From Bacteroidetes bacterium GWF2_33_16 (GTDB taxonomy: Bacteria; Bacteroidota; Bacteroidia; Bacteroidales; UBA12077): a stretch of 64,000 bases of DNA. Position numbers and translations under genes: made by a program. Below, in pieces: positions 26,650 to 36,462 of this stretch (its first letter is position 1; each line of letters begins with the position of its first letter). Under the pieces are notes generated by a model that saw only the letters and a program-made list of their open reading frames with translations, did no database searches and was not told the origin of the DNA. The stretch covers positions 248,001-312,000 of the forward strand of contig MEOE01000001.1 of NCBI GenBank assembly GCA_001768565.1. Reading direction: 5' to 3'.

Positions 26650-28035
26650 TTGAGAATATTCAAAACCTTAATAATAGTTATCATTTTCGTTCAGCTTTTA
26701 GGATTTCAGGTTTTATCGCAAAAAATTGAGAAACCAGTTCCTCCTGAGAATCGTATACTTTTTATTTTCGATGCATCACAAAGCATGCATGGTAATTGGG
26801 AAAGTGACAAGAAAATTAATATCGCACGCAAATATCTGACGCAGTTAATTGACAGCCTTGAAAACGTTGACAATGTTAAAATGGCCTTACGCGTTTTTGG
26901 GCATCAAAGCGATGTACCACCTCAAGATTGCAATGATACAAAACTCGAAGTACCGTTTAAAGACAATAATGCGCCTGAGATAAGACAGAAGCTTAGGTAC
27001 CTAACTCCGCGAGGAACAACACCAATAGCCAACTCCTTGATTTTAGCCGAGGGTGATTTCCCTCCTTGTTCTAATTGTCGTAATATAATTATTTTAATTA
27101 CCGACGGTGTCGAGGCATGCGATGGCGACCCTTGTCAGGCTTCAATGAGCCTACAAAAGAAAGGAATTGTATTAAAACCATTTATTATTGGAATTGGAAT
27201 AGATCCTAACTTCGAAAAAACATTCGAATGTGTTGGTCAGTTTTATAATACCCCCAATGAAAAGAAATTTAGCGAAGTGCTGGAAGTAGTTATCTCAAAA
27301 GCTTTAAATTCTACTACTGCCCAGGTAAACTTGCTTGATATTTATGGAAAACCAACCGAAACAGATGTTAATATTACTTTTTTCGATAGTTTCTCAGGTA
27401 AGGTAAGGTATAATTTTGTACATAGCATGAACTATAAAGGTAATCCCGACACCTTATTTGTTGATCCTTTAGTAACATATAACTTAGTAGTACAAACCTT
27501 GCCCGCTGTAAAGAAATCAGATGTAAAACTTAATGAAGGAAATCATAACATAATTGGCATTGATGCTCCTCAGGGTTCACTAAATATTATTTGTTCCGGA
27601 TCAAATCTTTATAAAGATCTCAAGATTCTTGTAAGAGAATCAGGTAAATCAGAAATTGTAAATATCCAAAATTGTGGGTTGAGCGAGAGATACATTGTTG
27701 GTAATTACGATCTGGAAATACTTTCATTACCAAGAATAATTGTCGAAAATGTTAAAATTGATCAGAGCTCAACCACAAAAGTGGATATCCCAAAACCGGG
27801 AATAGCTAATTTCTCTATTCCTTCGACTGGTTTTGCAAGTTTGTACCAAGAGACAAGTGATACCTTAAAGTGGATATACAATTTTGAACAGCAAAGTACT
27901 CGTCCATCACTAATTTTGCAACCTGGAGACTATCGTGTAATTTATCGTCCAAAAAATATAAAAGAATCTATTTATACTATAAAAAAACAATTTTCAATTA
28001 AATCAGGATCATCGCATACAATAATATTATTATAA
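26650..28035 (+). CDS. Secreted von Willebrand factor A-domain protein
   Basis: A 461-residue protein. A signal peptide (1-24, ending QVLSQ) is followed by a VWA domain at about 35-215. The MIDAS metal site is complete: DASQS at 41-45, the Thr in RGTTPIANS and the Asp in [14 protein letters not shown]. The rest (220-461) is beta-rich with no recognised domain, perhaps several Ig-like or carboxypeptidase-like modules. The start is a TTG at 26650, chosen because it gives a full signal peptide. It ends 8 bases before the transketolase C-subunit, so it is almost certainly co-transcribed, but its role there is unknown. Confidence 0.88.
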   Translation: MRIFKTLIIVIIFVQLLGFQVLSQKIEKPVPPENRILFIFDASQSMHGNWESDKKINIARKYLTQLIDSLENVDNVKMALRVFGHQSDVPPQDCNDTKLEVPFKDNNAPEIRQKLRYLTPRGTTPIANSLILAEGDFPPCSNCRNIIILITDGVEACDGDPCQASMSLQKKGIVLKPFIIGIGIDPNFEKTFECVGQFYNTPNEKKFSEVLEVVISKALNSTTAQVNLLDIYGKPTETDVNITFFDSFSGKVRYNFVHSMNYKGNPDTLFVDPLVTYNLVVQTLPAVKKSDVKLNEGNHNIIGIDAPQGSLNIICSGSNLYKDLKILVRESGKSEIVNIQNCGLSERYIVGNYDLEILSLPRIIVENVKIDQSSTTKVDIPKPGIANFSIPSTGFASLYQETSDTLKWIYNFEQQSTRPSLILQPGDYRVIYRPKNIKESIYTIKKQFSIKSGSSHTIILL

Positions 28036-28043
28036 CACATACA

Positions 28044-28997
28044 ATGAAAAAATTCGAATATACAGAAAAGAAAGATACCCGTTCAGGTTTTGGTGCAGGC
28101 TTACTGGAACTTGGCAGAAAAAATAAAAATGTAGTTGCCTTGTGTGCCGATTTAGTAGGCTCACTTAAAATGGATGCCTTTATTAAGGAATTCCCTGATC
28201 GTTTTATCCAGTGTGGTATTGCCGAAGCAAATATGATTGGTGTTGCAGCTGGGTTGACTATTGGAGGTAAAATACCATTTGCCGGAACATTTGCAAATTT
28301 TGCAACAGGACGAGTGTATGATCAGATAAGACAATCTGTAGCCTATTCGAATAAAAATGTAAAGATTTGTGCATCACATGCCGGACTAACACTTGGTGAA
28401 GATGGGGCTACACATCAGATTATGGAAGACATTGGTTTAATGAAAATGTTACCCGGAATGGTGGTTATTAATCCATGTGATTATAATCAAACAAAGGCGG
28501 CAACTATTGCAATCGCCGATCATTTTGGACCAGTTTATTTGCGTTTTGGAAGGCCCTCAGTTCCAAATTTTACACCTGCCGATCAAAAATTTGAGATAGG
28601 AAAAGCTTTGATTTTAAATGAAGGAACTGATGTAACTATAATTGCAACAGGTCATCTGGTATGGAAATCAATTGAGGCTGCAGAAATTCTTGAGCAGAAA
28701 GGAATATCTGTAGAAATAATAAACATTCATACAATTAAGCCACTCGACGAAGAAGCGATTTTAACCTCTGTAAGAAAAACTAAAGCTGTAGTTACAGCCG
28801 AGGAACATCTTCTTAATGGAGGACTTTGTGATTCAGTTGCTCAGCTTCTTGGGAGAAAACTTCCCACTCCAATCGAGATGGTAGCAGTTAATGATAAGTT
28901 TGGCGAAAGTGGCAAACCCGAAGATCTGCTGGCAAAATATGGAATTGACACCATAAACATTGTTGAGGCTGCAGAAAAAGTACTTAAACGTAAGTAA
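28044..28997 (+). CDS. Transketolase, C-terminal subunit
   Basis: A 317-residue second half of the transketolase, with the pyrimidine-binding and C-terminal domains. The catalytic glutamate is Glu61 in [16 protein letters not shown], followed by [23 protein letters not shown] and the RFGRPSVP strand. The C-terminal domain starts near 185 ([20 protein letters not shown]) and includes [15 protein letters not shown]. It must pair with the N-terminal subunit encoded 1.9 kb upstream. The ECF sigma factor gene begins 27 bases after its stop. Confidence 0.94.
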   Translation: MKKFEYTEKKDTRSGFGAGLLELGRKNKNVVALCADLVGSLKMDAFIKEFPDRFIQCGIAEANMIGVAAGLTIGGKIPFAGTFANFATGRVYDQIRQSVAYSNKNVKICASHAGLTLGEDGATHQIMEDIGLMKMLPGMVVINPCDYNQTKAATIAIADHFGPVYLRFGRPSVPNFTPADQKFEIGKALILNEGTDVTIIATGHLVWKSIEAAEILEQKGISVEIINIHTIKPLDEEAILTSVRKTKAVVTAEEHLLNGGLCDSVAQLLGRKLPTPIEMVAVNDKFGESGKPEDLLAKYGIDTINIVEAAEKVLKRK

Positions 28998-29024
28998 AAT
29001 TAATCTATCTGCATAATCTAAAAC

Positions 29025-29573
29025 ATGTTTGAATACAGCGATAAAGAATTATTAACCCTTTTCAGGGATGAAGAAAGGAAGAATTTCGCTTTCAACCTGA
29101 TAGTTCGTAAATATCAGCAAAAATTGTATTGGCATATTAGGAAAATGGTTATTAAGCATGACGATGCTGATGACATACTGCAGAATACCTTTATTAAAGT
29201 ATGGAAAGGCCTTGATGGATTTCGTGAAGATTCTAAATTATATACCTGGCTTTATCGAATTGCCACAAACGAATCACTTACTTTTTTAAAACAACAGAAA
29301 ACAAAGTACCTTTTACCTATAGCCGATTATGAAAATCAGCTAAAAGAAACTCTTGAAAGCGATATAGATTTTAATGGTGACGAAATTCAACTTAAGCTTC
29401 AAAAAGCAATACTTGAATTACCTGAAAAGCAACGCATCGTATTCAATATGAAGTATTTCGATGAAATAAAATATGAAGATATGTCAAAGATTCTTGATAC
29501 ATCAGTTGGTGCTTTAAAGGCCTCATTTCATCATGCAGTAAAAAAAATAGAAAAATATTTTAACGAAAATTAA
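29025..29573 (+). CDS. ECF-family RNA polymerase sigma factor
   Basis: A 182-residue sigma-70 factor with only regions 2 and 4. Region 2 (about 20-90) has the typical HDDADDILQNTFIKVWKGL and WLYRIATNESLTFL segments for core binding and -10 reading. Region 4 (about 120-175) has LPEKQRIVFNMKYFDEIKYEDMSKIL, described by its helix-turn-helix core, then ALKASFHHAVKKI. It is followed by a single-pass membrane protein and a Spy-like periplasmic protein, an arrangement that suggests envelope stress control. No specific regulon can be read. Confidence 0.93.
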   Translation: MFEYSDKELLTLFRDEERKNFAFNLIVRKYQQKLYWHIRKMVIKHDDADDILQNTFIKVWKGLDGFREDSKLYTWLYRIATNESLTFLKQQKTKYLLPIADYENQLKETLESDIDFNGDEIQLKLQKAILELPEKQRIVFNMKYFDEIKYEDMSKILDTSVGALKASFHHAVKKIEKYFNEN

Positions 29574-29631
29574 ACTTTTAGCTCATTTTAGTGTCAAAAA
29601 ATTGGGGAAACACAAGGGGATAATTATAATT

Positions 29632-30075
29632 ATGGATGAATTTTTAAACAAATTAGAAGAATTAAAGGGAAATAAAACAAACCCTTTTAAGGTTCCGGAC
29701 GGATACTTCGATTCACTTCCTTCCAGAATACAGGAAAGAATTTCGAGTAATCAGAAAGAACACAGTATCTTTTCACGATTTCTTTTAATCGTGAAACCGC
29801 AACTAGCTCTTGCCTTTGCATTTGTAGTTTTTGCTTTTATTACGGTTACTACTATTGAGTATGTTCTAGACAAACAGCCAAAAATACCGGTATCAACAGG
29901 CATTTACACTCGTATTATTGAAGTTGATGCCTCAGAATACTCTGAACAACATTTTATAGATGTTTTGCTCGATGAGGAAAAGAAACCTAACGAAAAGAAA
30001 AAAAGTACAGAGCATTATATTAACTATTTAATTGATGAGGATATTGATTATACAACTTTAATTGACGAACTTTAG
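29632..30075 (+). CDS. Single-pass membrane protein, probable anti-sigma partner
   Basis: A 147-residue protein with an N-terminal cytoplasmic part (NPFKVPDGYFDSLPSRIQERI), one membrane helix at about 55-80 (LALAFAFVVFAFITVTTIEY) and an acidic, Lys/Glu-rich outer tail. No zinc-binding anti-sigma motif is seen. Similar short proteins with the NPFxVPxGYFD opening follow ECF sigma genes in Bacteroidota. The frame is open to a TTG at 29602, but the ATG at 29632 gives the typical start MDEFLNKLEE. I infer, but cannot show, that it restrains the sigma factor. Confidence 0.7.
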   Translation: MDEFLNKLEELKGNKTNPFKVPDGYFDSLPSRIQERISSNQKEHSIFSRFLLIVKPQLALAFAFVVFAFITVTTIEYVLDKQPKIPVSTGIYTRIIEVDASEYSEQHFIDVLLDEEKKPNEKKKSTEHYINYLIDEDIDYTTLIDEL

Positions 30076-30084
30076 AATACAGTT

Positions 30085-30546
30085 ATGAATAAAATATGTA
30101 AAATATTTATTGCAATTATCGTTTTTGCTTCAATATCAGGAGCTACAAAGGCACAAGAAAACAAAACAGATAAAGAGCAACAAATAAAATCTCAGAAAAT
30201 TGCCTTTTTTACTGAGAAAATTGGACTTACCCCTGCCGAAGCCGAAAAATTTTGGCCTGTATACAACGATTACTGGGCAATTAAGAATAATATCATTGCC
30301 GAACGCAAAGAAAAAATGAGTTATTTTGCTGAGAACAGCAATAAAATGTCGCAAGCCGAATTGACCGAGTATGCTGATAAATACATTAAATACGAAGGAC
30401 AGTTGGCTGAATTGCTAAATGAATATCACATTAAATTCAAAATGATTTTACCTATCGAGAAAGTAATGAGAATATACCAAGCCGATTACGAATTTAAAAC
30501 ATACCTTTTAAAGAAAATAAAGGATAGTGGTAAAGAAAACGAATAA
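30085..30546 (+). CDS. Spy/CpxP-like periplasmic protein (ECF sigma sensor type)
   Basis: A 153-residue secreted protein with a signal peptide to about residue 23 (SGATKAQ). The mature part is almost all helical and charged and contains TEKIGLTPAEAEKFWPVYNDYW, described by its core LTPAEAEKFWPVY, which is like the LTxxQ repeat region of Spy/CpxP chaperones. Genes of this type in flavobacteria are annotated as sensors of ECF sigma factors. It ends the sigma operon, 9 bases after the membrane protein, and before the terminator at 30550. Confidence 0.78.
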   Translation: MNKICKIFIAIIVFASISGATKAQENKTDKEQQIKSQKIAFFTEKIGLTPAEAEKFWPVYNDYWAIKNNIIAERKEKMSYFAENSNKMSQAELTEYADKYIKYEGQLAELLNEYHIKFKMILPIEKVMRIYQADYEFKTYLLKKIKDSGKENE

Positions 30547-30549
30547 AAG

Positions 30550-30581
30550 AAAAAAGTTCCGGAAAATTCCGGAACTTTTTT
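30550..30581. terminator. Bidirectional intrinsic terminator
   Basis: A 14-base perfect stem (AAAAAAGTTCCGGA / TCCGGAACTTTTTT) with a four-base loop, between the Spy-like gene and the convergent ammonia-lyase gene. A and T runs on both sides allow it to end both transcripts. Confidence 0.88.
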
Positions 30582-30598
30582 CTTTTTATGTATATCTC

Positions 30599-32125
30599 TT
30601 ACTCGAGACTACCAATAGTTTTTTCTACTTCATGAAGTATTTCACAAGATTTTACTAATTCTTTCATCTTGGTATGATCTGGATATAATGGTCGGTCAAT
30701 GTCAAGAAAAGCAACATGCTTTCTTACAATTTCCCTTGCTTTTGTAACACCTGTACCAAATTTAAACTCACGAAAATCAAGAGCCTGTGCAGCGGCCATA
30801 ATTTCAATTCCTAAAACACCATAAGCATTATCCATAATCTGGAAATTCTTTATTGCAGTATTCATGCCCATTGAAACAAAATCTTCCTGATCTGCAGCTG
30901 CAGGTATCGATTGAATAGATGCCGGCATAGAAAGTATTCGTTGTTCAACAATCTGCATATCTGCAGTATACTGACTTAGCATAAGTCCCGAGAACATACC
31001 AGCTCCTTTAGTTAAGAATGCTGGCAAGCCAACACTAAGTGCTGGGTTATTTAAACGGTTCATCCTTCTTTCTGACATTACACAAACCATAGTTATAGCT
31101 ACACCTACCATATCCATAGGCAATGAAACCGGAGTTCCCTGGAAATTTGCTCCAGTAAGTTGAATATTTTCATCTGGAAAGAAAATTGGATTATCACCAA
31201 CACCGTTTAATTCTATTTCAACCTGTGAACGTGCCCATGCAAGACTATCATGAGCCGCACCAATTACCTGAGGTGTTGATCGCATTGAATAAGCATCCTG
31301 AACTTTGCATTTTACTTTACCTTCTTTTAAATCGCCTCCTGAAACCAGTTTATTAATAGCAGCAGCACTTCTGATAGCACCACTAAATCCTCTTACTTTG
31401 TGTAATCGAACATCATAAGGTCTCATATTTGCTTTTAATGCTTCAAGAGACATAGCAGCAGCTATTTCGGCTTGTTTTAAAAAATTATTACCATCGAAAA
31501 GCATTATTGCACTCATGGCAGTTAAAACATTAGAACCATTAATTGCTGCTAATCCATCGCGGGCTTTTAAACCGGGTATTGGAATTCCTGCTTTATCCAT
31601 CGCGGTTTTACCTTCGAGCAATTCTCCTTTATAATAAGCATGCCCTTCGCCCATTAGCAAAAGAGCAATTTGCGACATTGGTGCCAAATCGCCACTTGCA
31701 CCAACCGATCCTTTCTGACAAACAAATGGTGTAACTCCCTTGTTGAGCATCTCAACAAAAGTTTGAGTAATCTCAAGACGACAACCTGAGTTACCATGGG
31801 CATGAACATTTATGCGTCCCAGCATAGCTCCACGAACATATTCAATTGGAGCTGGATCGCCAATACCTGCAGCATGATTATAAATTAAATATTTCTGAAA
31901 ATCCTGAACCTGATCGTCATTAAGAACCACTTCTGAAAATTCACCAATTCCAGTATTTACACCATACATTATTTCGCGTGCTTCTACCTTTTTCTCAAGC
32001 ATTGCACGGCATTTATTTATTCGGATTATTGCATCGGGATGTAATTCAACTTTTTGTCCATTACGAGCGACATTTACAACATCTTCAATTTTCAGGTCAT
32101 TACCTGTAATTATTAGGGTATTCAT
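30599..32125 (-). CDS. Aromatic amino acid (histidine-type) ammonia-lyase, divergent copy
   Basis: A 508-residue lyase of the HAL/PAL/TAL family, which removes ammonia from an aromatic amino acid using an MIO group made from Ala-Ser-Gly. The triad is A143-S144-G145 in GSVGASGDLAP, the active-site Tyr54 (IMYGVNTG) and His84 (YNHAAG) are present, and the conserved QEDFVSMG motif follows. The motif has Phe where histidine lyases usually have His (QEDH), so substrate is uncertain. The 32% or so visual similarity to the next gene shows they are old paralogues, not a recent duplication. No hut pathway genes are nearby. Confidence 0.88.
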   Translation of the reverse strand: MNTLIITGNDLKIEDVVNVARNGQKVELHPDAIIRINKCRAMLEKKVEAREIMYGVNTGIGEFSEVVLNDDQVQDFQKYLIYNHAAGIGDPAPIEYVRGAMLGRINVHAHGNSGCRLEITQTFVEMLNKGVTPFVCQKGSVGASGDLAPMSQIALLLMGEGHAYYKGELLEGKTAMDKAGIPIPGLKARDGLAAINGSNVLTAMSAIMLFDGNNFLKQAEIAAAMSLEALKANMRPYDVRLHKVRGFSGAIRSAAAINKLVSGGDLKEGKVKCKVQDAYSMRSTPQVIGAAHDSLAWARSQVEIELNGVGDNPIFFPDENIQLTGANFQGTPVSLPMDMVGVAITMVCVMSERRMNRLNNPALSVGLPAFLTKGAGMFSGLMLSQYTADMQIVEQRILSMPASIQSIPAAADQEDFVSMGMNTAIKNFQIMDNAYGVLGIEIMAAAQALDFREFKFGTGVTKAREIVRKHVAFLDIDRPLYPDHTKMKELVKSCEILHEVEKTIGSLE

Positions 32126-32324
32126 AATTATTTCGTTTATTAAAAAATATAAAAATAGGGTTTGTTAAAATAAATAAAAATGTAGTTAGAGTATTAATAA
32201 GCACAGTGCAGTACGGTTAATTTTTATAAGAAAATCAAGAATCCAGGTATACATATTTAGTCTATTTGAATTCCCAATTTATGAAAAGCGATTTAAACTT
32301 CCTATAGCTTGCAATATTTTAACA

Positions 32325-32354
32325 AACAAAAAAGCACCCATTTCTGGATGCTTT
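32325..32354 (-). terminator. Intrinsic terminator after hutH
   Basis: On the minus strand AAAGCATCC, loop AGAAAT, GGGTGCTTT (one U-G wobble), then a T-rich tail. It lies just past the stop of the second ammonia-lyase gene, so the two lyase genes are probably separate transcripts. Confidence 0.75.
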
Positions 32355-32376
32355 GTACTAAATTTTATAATTCTAT

Positions 32377-33882
32377 TTATCTTTCGGGCAATTCCAATTT
32401 CACTTCTCTCAAATACTCAACTGATGCAGCCATATCATCATACATAGTTTTATCATTCAGAATAAACTTTACTTTTTTACGGTAACCAGCCACAAATTTC
32501 TCAATAAATGGAGATGATTTTGCGGGTCGTTGAAATTCTAAAGCTTGTGCGGCATTAAATAACTCAATGGCTAAAATACGTTCCAGATTTAAGGCTACCT
32601 GATATGCTTTTGTAGCTGCATTAGCACCCATACTTACATGATCCTCCTGACCTTGAGAAGACTCAATGGTATCGACCGAAGCCGGCGTACATAATTGTTT
32701 ATTTCTGCTAACAATAGATGCTGCTGTATATTGAGGAATCATAAATCCGCTATTTAATCCAGGATTAGCTACAAGAAAATGTGGTAATCCGCGCTTTCCT
32801 GCAAGCAATTGATATGTCCTGCGTTCGGAAATACTTCCAAGCTCAGCCATAGCAATACAAAGATTATCAAAAGCCAATGCCAATGGTTGTCCATGAAAAT
32901 TTCCTGCAGATATTATCAAATCTTCATCTGGAAAAATTGTTGGATTATCGGTCACTGCATTTATTTCGTTATTAAATACATACGAGACATAGTTTATTGA
33001 ATCCTTTGATGCTCCATGTACCTGAGGAATACATCTGAATGAGTATGGATCCTGAACATGAATTTTAGGTCGATTTACAAGCTCACTTCCTTCCAATAAG
33101 AATCTTATTCTTCGGGCAGTTTTTATCTGACCTAAATGATGTCGAATTTGATGAACAGAATCATGAAAAGGTTCTATTCTACCATCGAATGCATCAAGAG
33201 AAACTGCGCTAATTACATCTGCTAATTGAGAAAGTTTCCAAACTTTAAGTGTTAAAAAAACACCATATGCACTCATAAATTGAGTACCATTTAATAAAGC
33301 AAGTCCTTCTTTAGATCGCAAATCAACAGGTTTCCAGTTCATCTTTTTAAGCATTTTTTCGCCTGACATTCGCTCTCCTTCTACGAACACTTCACCCATA
33401 CCCAACATAGGTAAACACATATGAGCAAGTGGTGCTAAATCGCCTGAGGCACCTAATGAACCAAATTGATATATTACGGGTAAAACATCGTGATTAAAAA
33501 AATCAATAAGCCGCTCAACTGTAGTCAATTGAACACCAGAATGACCATACGAAAGAGACTGTATTTTAAGGAGAATCATTATTTTAACAATCTCCTGAGG
33601 CACTTCATCACCTGTTCCACATGCATGCGACATAACAAGATTACGCTGCAAGCTACCCAAATCCTCGCGCGAAATACGCTTATCATACAAGGCACCAAAA
33701 CCAGTATTTATACCGTAAATAGGTTCATCCTGATTTTTCATTTTCTCATCAAGATATTCACGACATTTTATAATATTATTTTTCGACTGTTCAGATAATG
33801 CAAGTTTAAATCCTTGCTTTAAAATCTGGTCAATACGATTGAATGTTAGCTGATCATTTGATATATAATGTATCTTTTCCAT
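32377..33882 (-). CDS. hutH: Histidine ammonia-lyase
   Basis: A 501-residue histidine ammonia-lyase, which makes urocanate from histidine. The MIO triad is A145-S146-G147 in GSLGASGDLAP, Tyr56 (PIYGINTGFG) and His86 (VMSHACG) are present, and the C-terminal GQEDHVSMGANA is the histidine-lyase form of the motif. It is the more canonical of the two tandem lyases. It starts about 190 bases downstream of hisS on the same strand. The urocanase, imidazolonepropionase and formimidoyl enzymes are not in the window. Confidence 0.92.
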   Translation of the reverse strand: MEKIHYISNDQLTFNRIDQILKQGFKLALSEQSKNNIIKCREYLDEKMKNQDEPIYGINTGFGALYDKRISREDLGSLQRNLVMSHACGTGDEVPQEIVKIMILLKIQSLSYGHSGVQLTTVERLIDFFNHDVLPVIYQFGSLGASGDLAPLAHMCLPMLGMGEVFVEGERMSGEKMLKKMNWKPVDLRSKEGLALLNGTQFMSAYGVFLTLKVWKLSQLADVISAVSLDAFDGRIEPFHDSVHQIRHHLGQIKTARRIRFLLEGSELVNRPKIHVQDPYSFRCIPQVHGASKDSINYVSYVFNNEINAVTDNPTIFPDEDLIISAGNFHGQPLALAFDNLCIAMAELGSISERRTYQLLAGKRGLPHFLVANPGLNSGFMIPQYTAASIVSRNKQLCTPASVDTIESSQGQEDHVSMGANAATKAYQVALNLERILAIELFNAAQALEFQRPAKSSPFIEKFVAGYRKKVKFILNDKTMYDDMAASVEYLREVKLELPER

Positions 33883-33985
33883 GAAAAATTTAAATTTTAT
33901 AATGAAATAAATTATTTTGATTGATATCCAAAGTAATAGCTACGGATAAAGTATGAGGTAGATATAAAAGTTTTTAACAATGATT

Positions 33986-34069
33986 TCAAGGAAAACGAAT
34001 ATCTCCCCCTGCAACAAGAACTGGCCTGCGGCGTCCAAATTTTTTAAGAATCCTTTTTCTGTATTCCAT
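33986..34069 (-). CDS. Possible 27-residue basic peptide directly after hisS
   Basis: The frame opens with an ATG that follows the hisS TAG with no gap and in the same frame, and codes for MEYRKRILKKFGRRRPVLV, continuing eight residues more to a TGA. It is strongly basic and lies in a patch more GC-rich than its surroundings. It could be chance or a trailing remnant of hisS. No family is recognised. Confidence 0.2.
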   Translation of the reverse strand: MEYRKRILKKFGRRRPVLVAGGDIRFP

Positions 34070-35485
34070 CTACTGCGATATCATTTTTAAAAAATCTTCG
34101 AACAAAACAGTTTCCTGAGTACCACTAATCATATTCTTTACAGTAATTAGTTTCTTCTGCATTTCATCCTCACCAACAAGAATTACATAAGGAATATTCT
34201 TATTATCGGCATAGGTCATTTGCTTTTTCATTTTGGAAGAATCAGGATAAATCTCAGCAGAAATATCTCTATCACGAAGTATTTTAATTAAAGGCAAACA
34301 GTATAGTTCTTCTTTCTCGCCAAAGTTGACAAACAATACCTTTGTTGATGTAATAATCTCCTTTGGGAAAATATCGAGTTGTTGCATTACATCATAAATA
34401 CGATCAGCACCAAAAGAAACACCAACACCTGAAACATCTTTTAATCCAAAAACTCCGGTTAAGTCATCGTAGCGGCCTCCTCCACATATACTACCAATCT
34501 CAACATCTTGAGCTTTTACTTCAATTATTGCTCCTGTATAATAATTTAACCCACGAGCCAAGGTTAAGTCAAGTTCAAGCTCTGTTTTTAAGGTAAGTGT
34601 ATTAAAATAGTTTAAAACAGTTTCAACTTCAATTACTCCTTTTAAACCAATTTCTGAACCTTTCAATATTTCCTTAAGGCTTGAAAGCTTAGCAAAATTA
34701 TCGCCCCTTAGCTCTAAAATAGGATTTAATAAAGAAACTGATCCTGAATCTACTCCCCTACCTAAAAGTTCGTCATAAACGCCTTTTTTACCAATTTTCT
34801 CAAGTTTATCTATAGCAATGGTAATATCCATTATTTTATCGGGTTCGCCAATAATCTCTGCTATTCCAGCTAAAATTTTACGATTATTGAGCTTTATTAC
34901 AGCATTGATATTTAATTTCTGAAATACATCATCAATAATTTGAATAAGTTCTACTTCATTTAAAAGCGAATTGCTTCCAATAACATCTACATCACACTGA
35001 TAAAACTCTCTATATCTACCTTTCTGAGGCCTATCGGCACGCCAAACTGGCTGAATCTGGTATCGTTTAAATGGGAAAGTTATTTCGTTCAGATGTTGAA
35101 CCACAAAACGTGCAAAGGGAACTGTAAGATCATATCTAAGGCCTTTTTCCGAAATTTCACTCCGTAATCCATCTGAAATATCACCACTGCAACTTGAAGA
35201 ACCTGAAACAGAGCTGCTCTTTTCTAAAACCCTATTAATAAGAATTTCACCTTTTTCTTTAATAAAATCTCCCGAATCTAATATTCTAAAAATCAACTTA
35301 TCTCCTTCGTCTCCATATTTCCCAAGCAAAGTAGATAAATTCTCCATTGATGGTGTTTCTATTGGCAAAAACCCATATCGTTTAAACACATCTTTAATGG
35401 TATCGAAAATAAAATTCCGTTTCACCATTTCTACTGGAGAAAAATCCCGGGTACCCTTAGGAACAGATGGTTTTTGTGCTGCCAT
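34070..35485 (-). CDS. hisS: Histidyl-tRNA synthetase
   Basis: A 471-residue class II synthetase that charges tRNA-His. The opening has [12 protein letters not shown], motif 2 is in [27 protein letters not shown] (core [13 protein letters not shown]), the histidine-specific segment is [15 protein letters not shown] and motif 3 lies in [15 protein letters not shown]. The C-terminal anticodon-binding domain starts near 375. A serine-rich low-complexity insert, [12 protein letters not shown] at 90-101, lies before motif 2, in the loop where other members are shorter. It is the first gene of the run that leads to hutH. Confidence 0.95.
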   Translation of the reverse strand: MAAQKPSVPKGTRDFSPVEMVKRNFIFDTIKDVFKRYGFLPIETPSMENLSTLLGKYGDEGDKLIFRILDSGDFIKEKGEILINRVLEKSSSVSGSSSCSGDISDGLRSEISEKGLRYDLTVPFARFVVQHLNEITFPFKRYQIQPVWRADRPQKGRYREFYQCDVDVIGSNSLLNEVELIQIIDDVFQKLNINAVIKLNNRKILAGIAEIIGEPDKIMDITIAIDKLEKIGKKGVYDELLGRGVDSGSVSLLNPILELRGDNFAKLSSLKEILKGSEIGLKGVIEVETVLNYFNTLTLKTELELDLTLARGLNYYTGAIIEVKAQDVEIGSICGGGRYDDLTGVFGLKDVSGVGVSFGADRIYDVMQQLDIFPKEIITSTKVLFVNFGEKEELYCLPLIKILRDRDISAEIYPDSSKMKKQMTYADNKNIPYVILVGEDEMQKKLITVKNMISGTQETVLFEDFLKMISQ

Positions 35486-35509
35486 TCTATAAAGCTAAAT
35501 TTGTTTTTG

Positions 35510-35517
35510 CAAATATA
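35510..35517 (-). promoter_or_regulatory. Putative -7 promoter element of hisS
   Basis: The minus strand reads TATATTTG, an exact TANNTTTG match about 25 bases before the hisS ATG. No clear -33 element is seen. Confidence 0.38.
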
Positions 35518-35559
35518 GAACAAAAAACAAAGGGACATTTAAAAATGTTTTAAAACAAA

Positions 35560-35584
35560 AATGGATGACTTTTAGCCATCCATT
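35560..35584 (-). terminator. Intrinsic terminator of the secreted-protein gene
   Basis: On the minus strand ATGGATG, nine-base loop, CATCCAT, followed by TTTTTGTTTT. It lies 20 bases after the stop of the gene at 35605 and upstream of hisS. Confidence 0.75.
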
Positions 35585-35604
35585 CTTTATTAAAAAGTAT
35601 TTTA

Positions 35605-36462
35605 CTATTTCTTTTTAGCCATCTTCTTAAAATCCTTATCTAATAGTCCGTCATCTTTTTTGCCTTTTTCAACCCAATGATAATCGAAATAATAGAAATT
35701 GGCATCGGCAGCACCAACAATCATTTTATAGCAACGTGCCTTTAGTCTGGTTCCCTGTGGACCAACCTTATGTAAAAATACTATATTAGGATCACGATCA
35801 TTTATTGCCTGCTCAACCTCTGCCGATGTTACAAACTTTACACTAAATGGATATATTTTCTTAAGTTTATCTTCGGTATTTAACGAAGGAGATACCTCTT
35901 CTTTAATTAAATAAAGTGTTTTCTGTTTAATGTCTTTCATGTTTTCATTATAATACTGAAGGATATTCTTTTTAATCATATTTGGATTATCCCTCATATT
36001 AATAATGTGGTTTTGCATAAAACGAACCAAAGCATCCATTTTGTATACCCAGAACTCTTCATCAACCTCAGTATACGACAATGGAATAGCAGCGATATCA
36101 TTTAATTCTCTTATTAGTTTGGCATCTTTTTTACCAAGAAACATGCTTAGAAAATTATATCGTACTTTTGTTTGATCATTCTCAAACACAACCTGAGTCA
36201 TCATTAAAAATGATTTACCTGGATCTGTAAACATGGTTTCAAAATCTTTTACAGATATAAACTCATAGGGAGTAAGTGTCCATTCATTCTTAATTGATTC
36301 TTGAATTTTAAAATTATATTCAGCAATTGGATTTGATTCTAAAACTACGTAAAGTTTAGAATTTAAAAATTGATTAAGATCCGATTCGCTTGGGATATAA
36401 TCCTGTGCATAGCTGGTGCTTATTAAGCAACCAAGTATAAGTGTAATTAGATTTTTCTTCAT
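35605..36462 (-). CDS. Secreted protein of unknown function
   Basis: A 285-residue protein with a signal peptide cut after residue 19 (STSYAQ). I recognise no domain. The mature part is mixed alpha/beta: YVVLESNPIAEYNF and TQVVFENDQTKVRYNFL strands, a helical Asn/Lys-rich middle (150-190), a KFVTSAEVEQAINDRDPNIV segment near 215 and a lysine-rich C-terminus (DKDFKKMAKKK). There are few cysteines. It is a single-gene transcript with its own terminator, between hisS and the divergent hybrid kinase gene. Confidence 0.75.
   Translation of the reverse strand: MKKNLITLILGCLISTSYAQDYIPSESDLNQFLNSKLYVVLESNPIAEYNFKIQESIKNEWTLTPYEFISVKDFETMFTDPGKSFLMMTQVVFENDQTKVRYNFLSMFLGKKDAKLIRELNDIAAIPLSYTEVDEEFWVYKMDALVRFMQNHIINMRDNPNMIKKNILQYYNENMKDIKQKTLYLIKEEVSPSLNTEDKLKKIYPFSVKFVTSAEVEQAINDRDPNIVFLHKVGPQGTRLKARCYKMIVGAADANFYYFDYHWVEKGKKDDGLLDKDFKKMAKKK

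Noticed and set aside
33980..34090. 36-codon plus-strand frame across the hisS end
   Set aside because: It overlaps the hisS 3' end antisense, has no promoter and shows no recognisable pattern.
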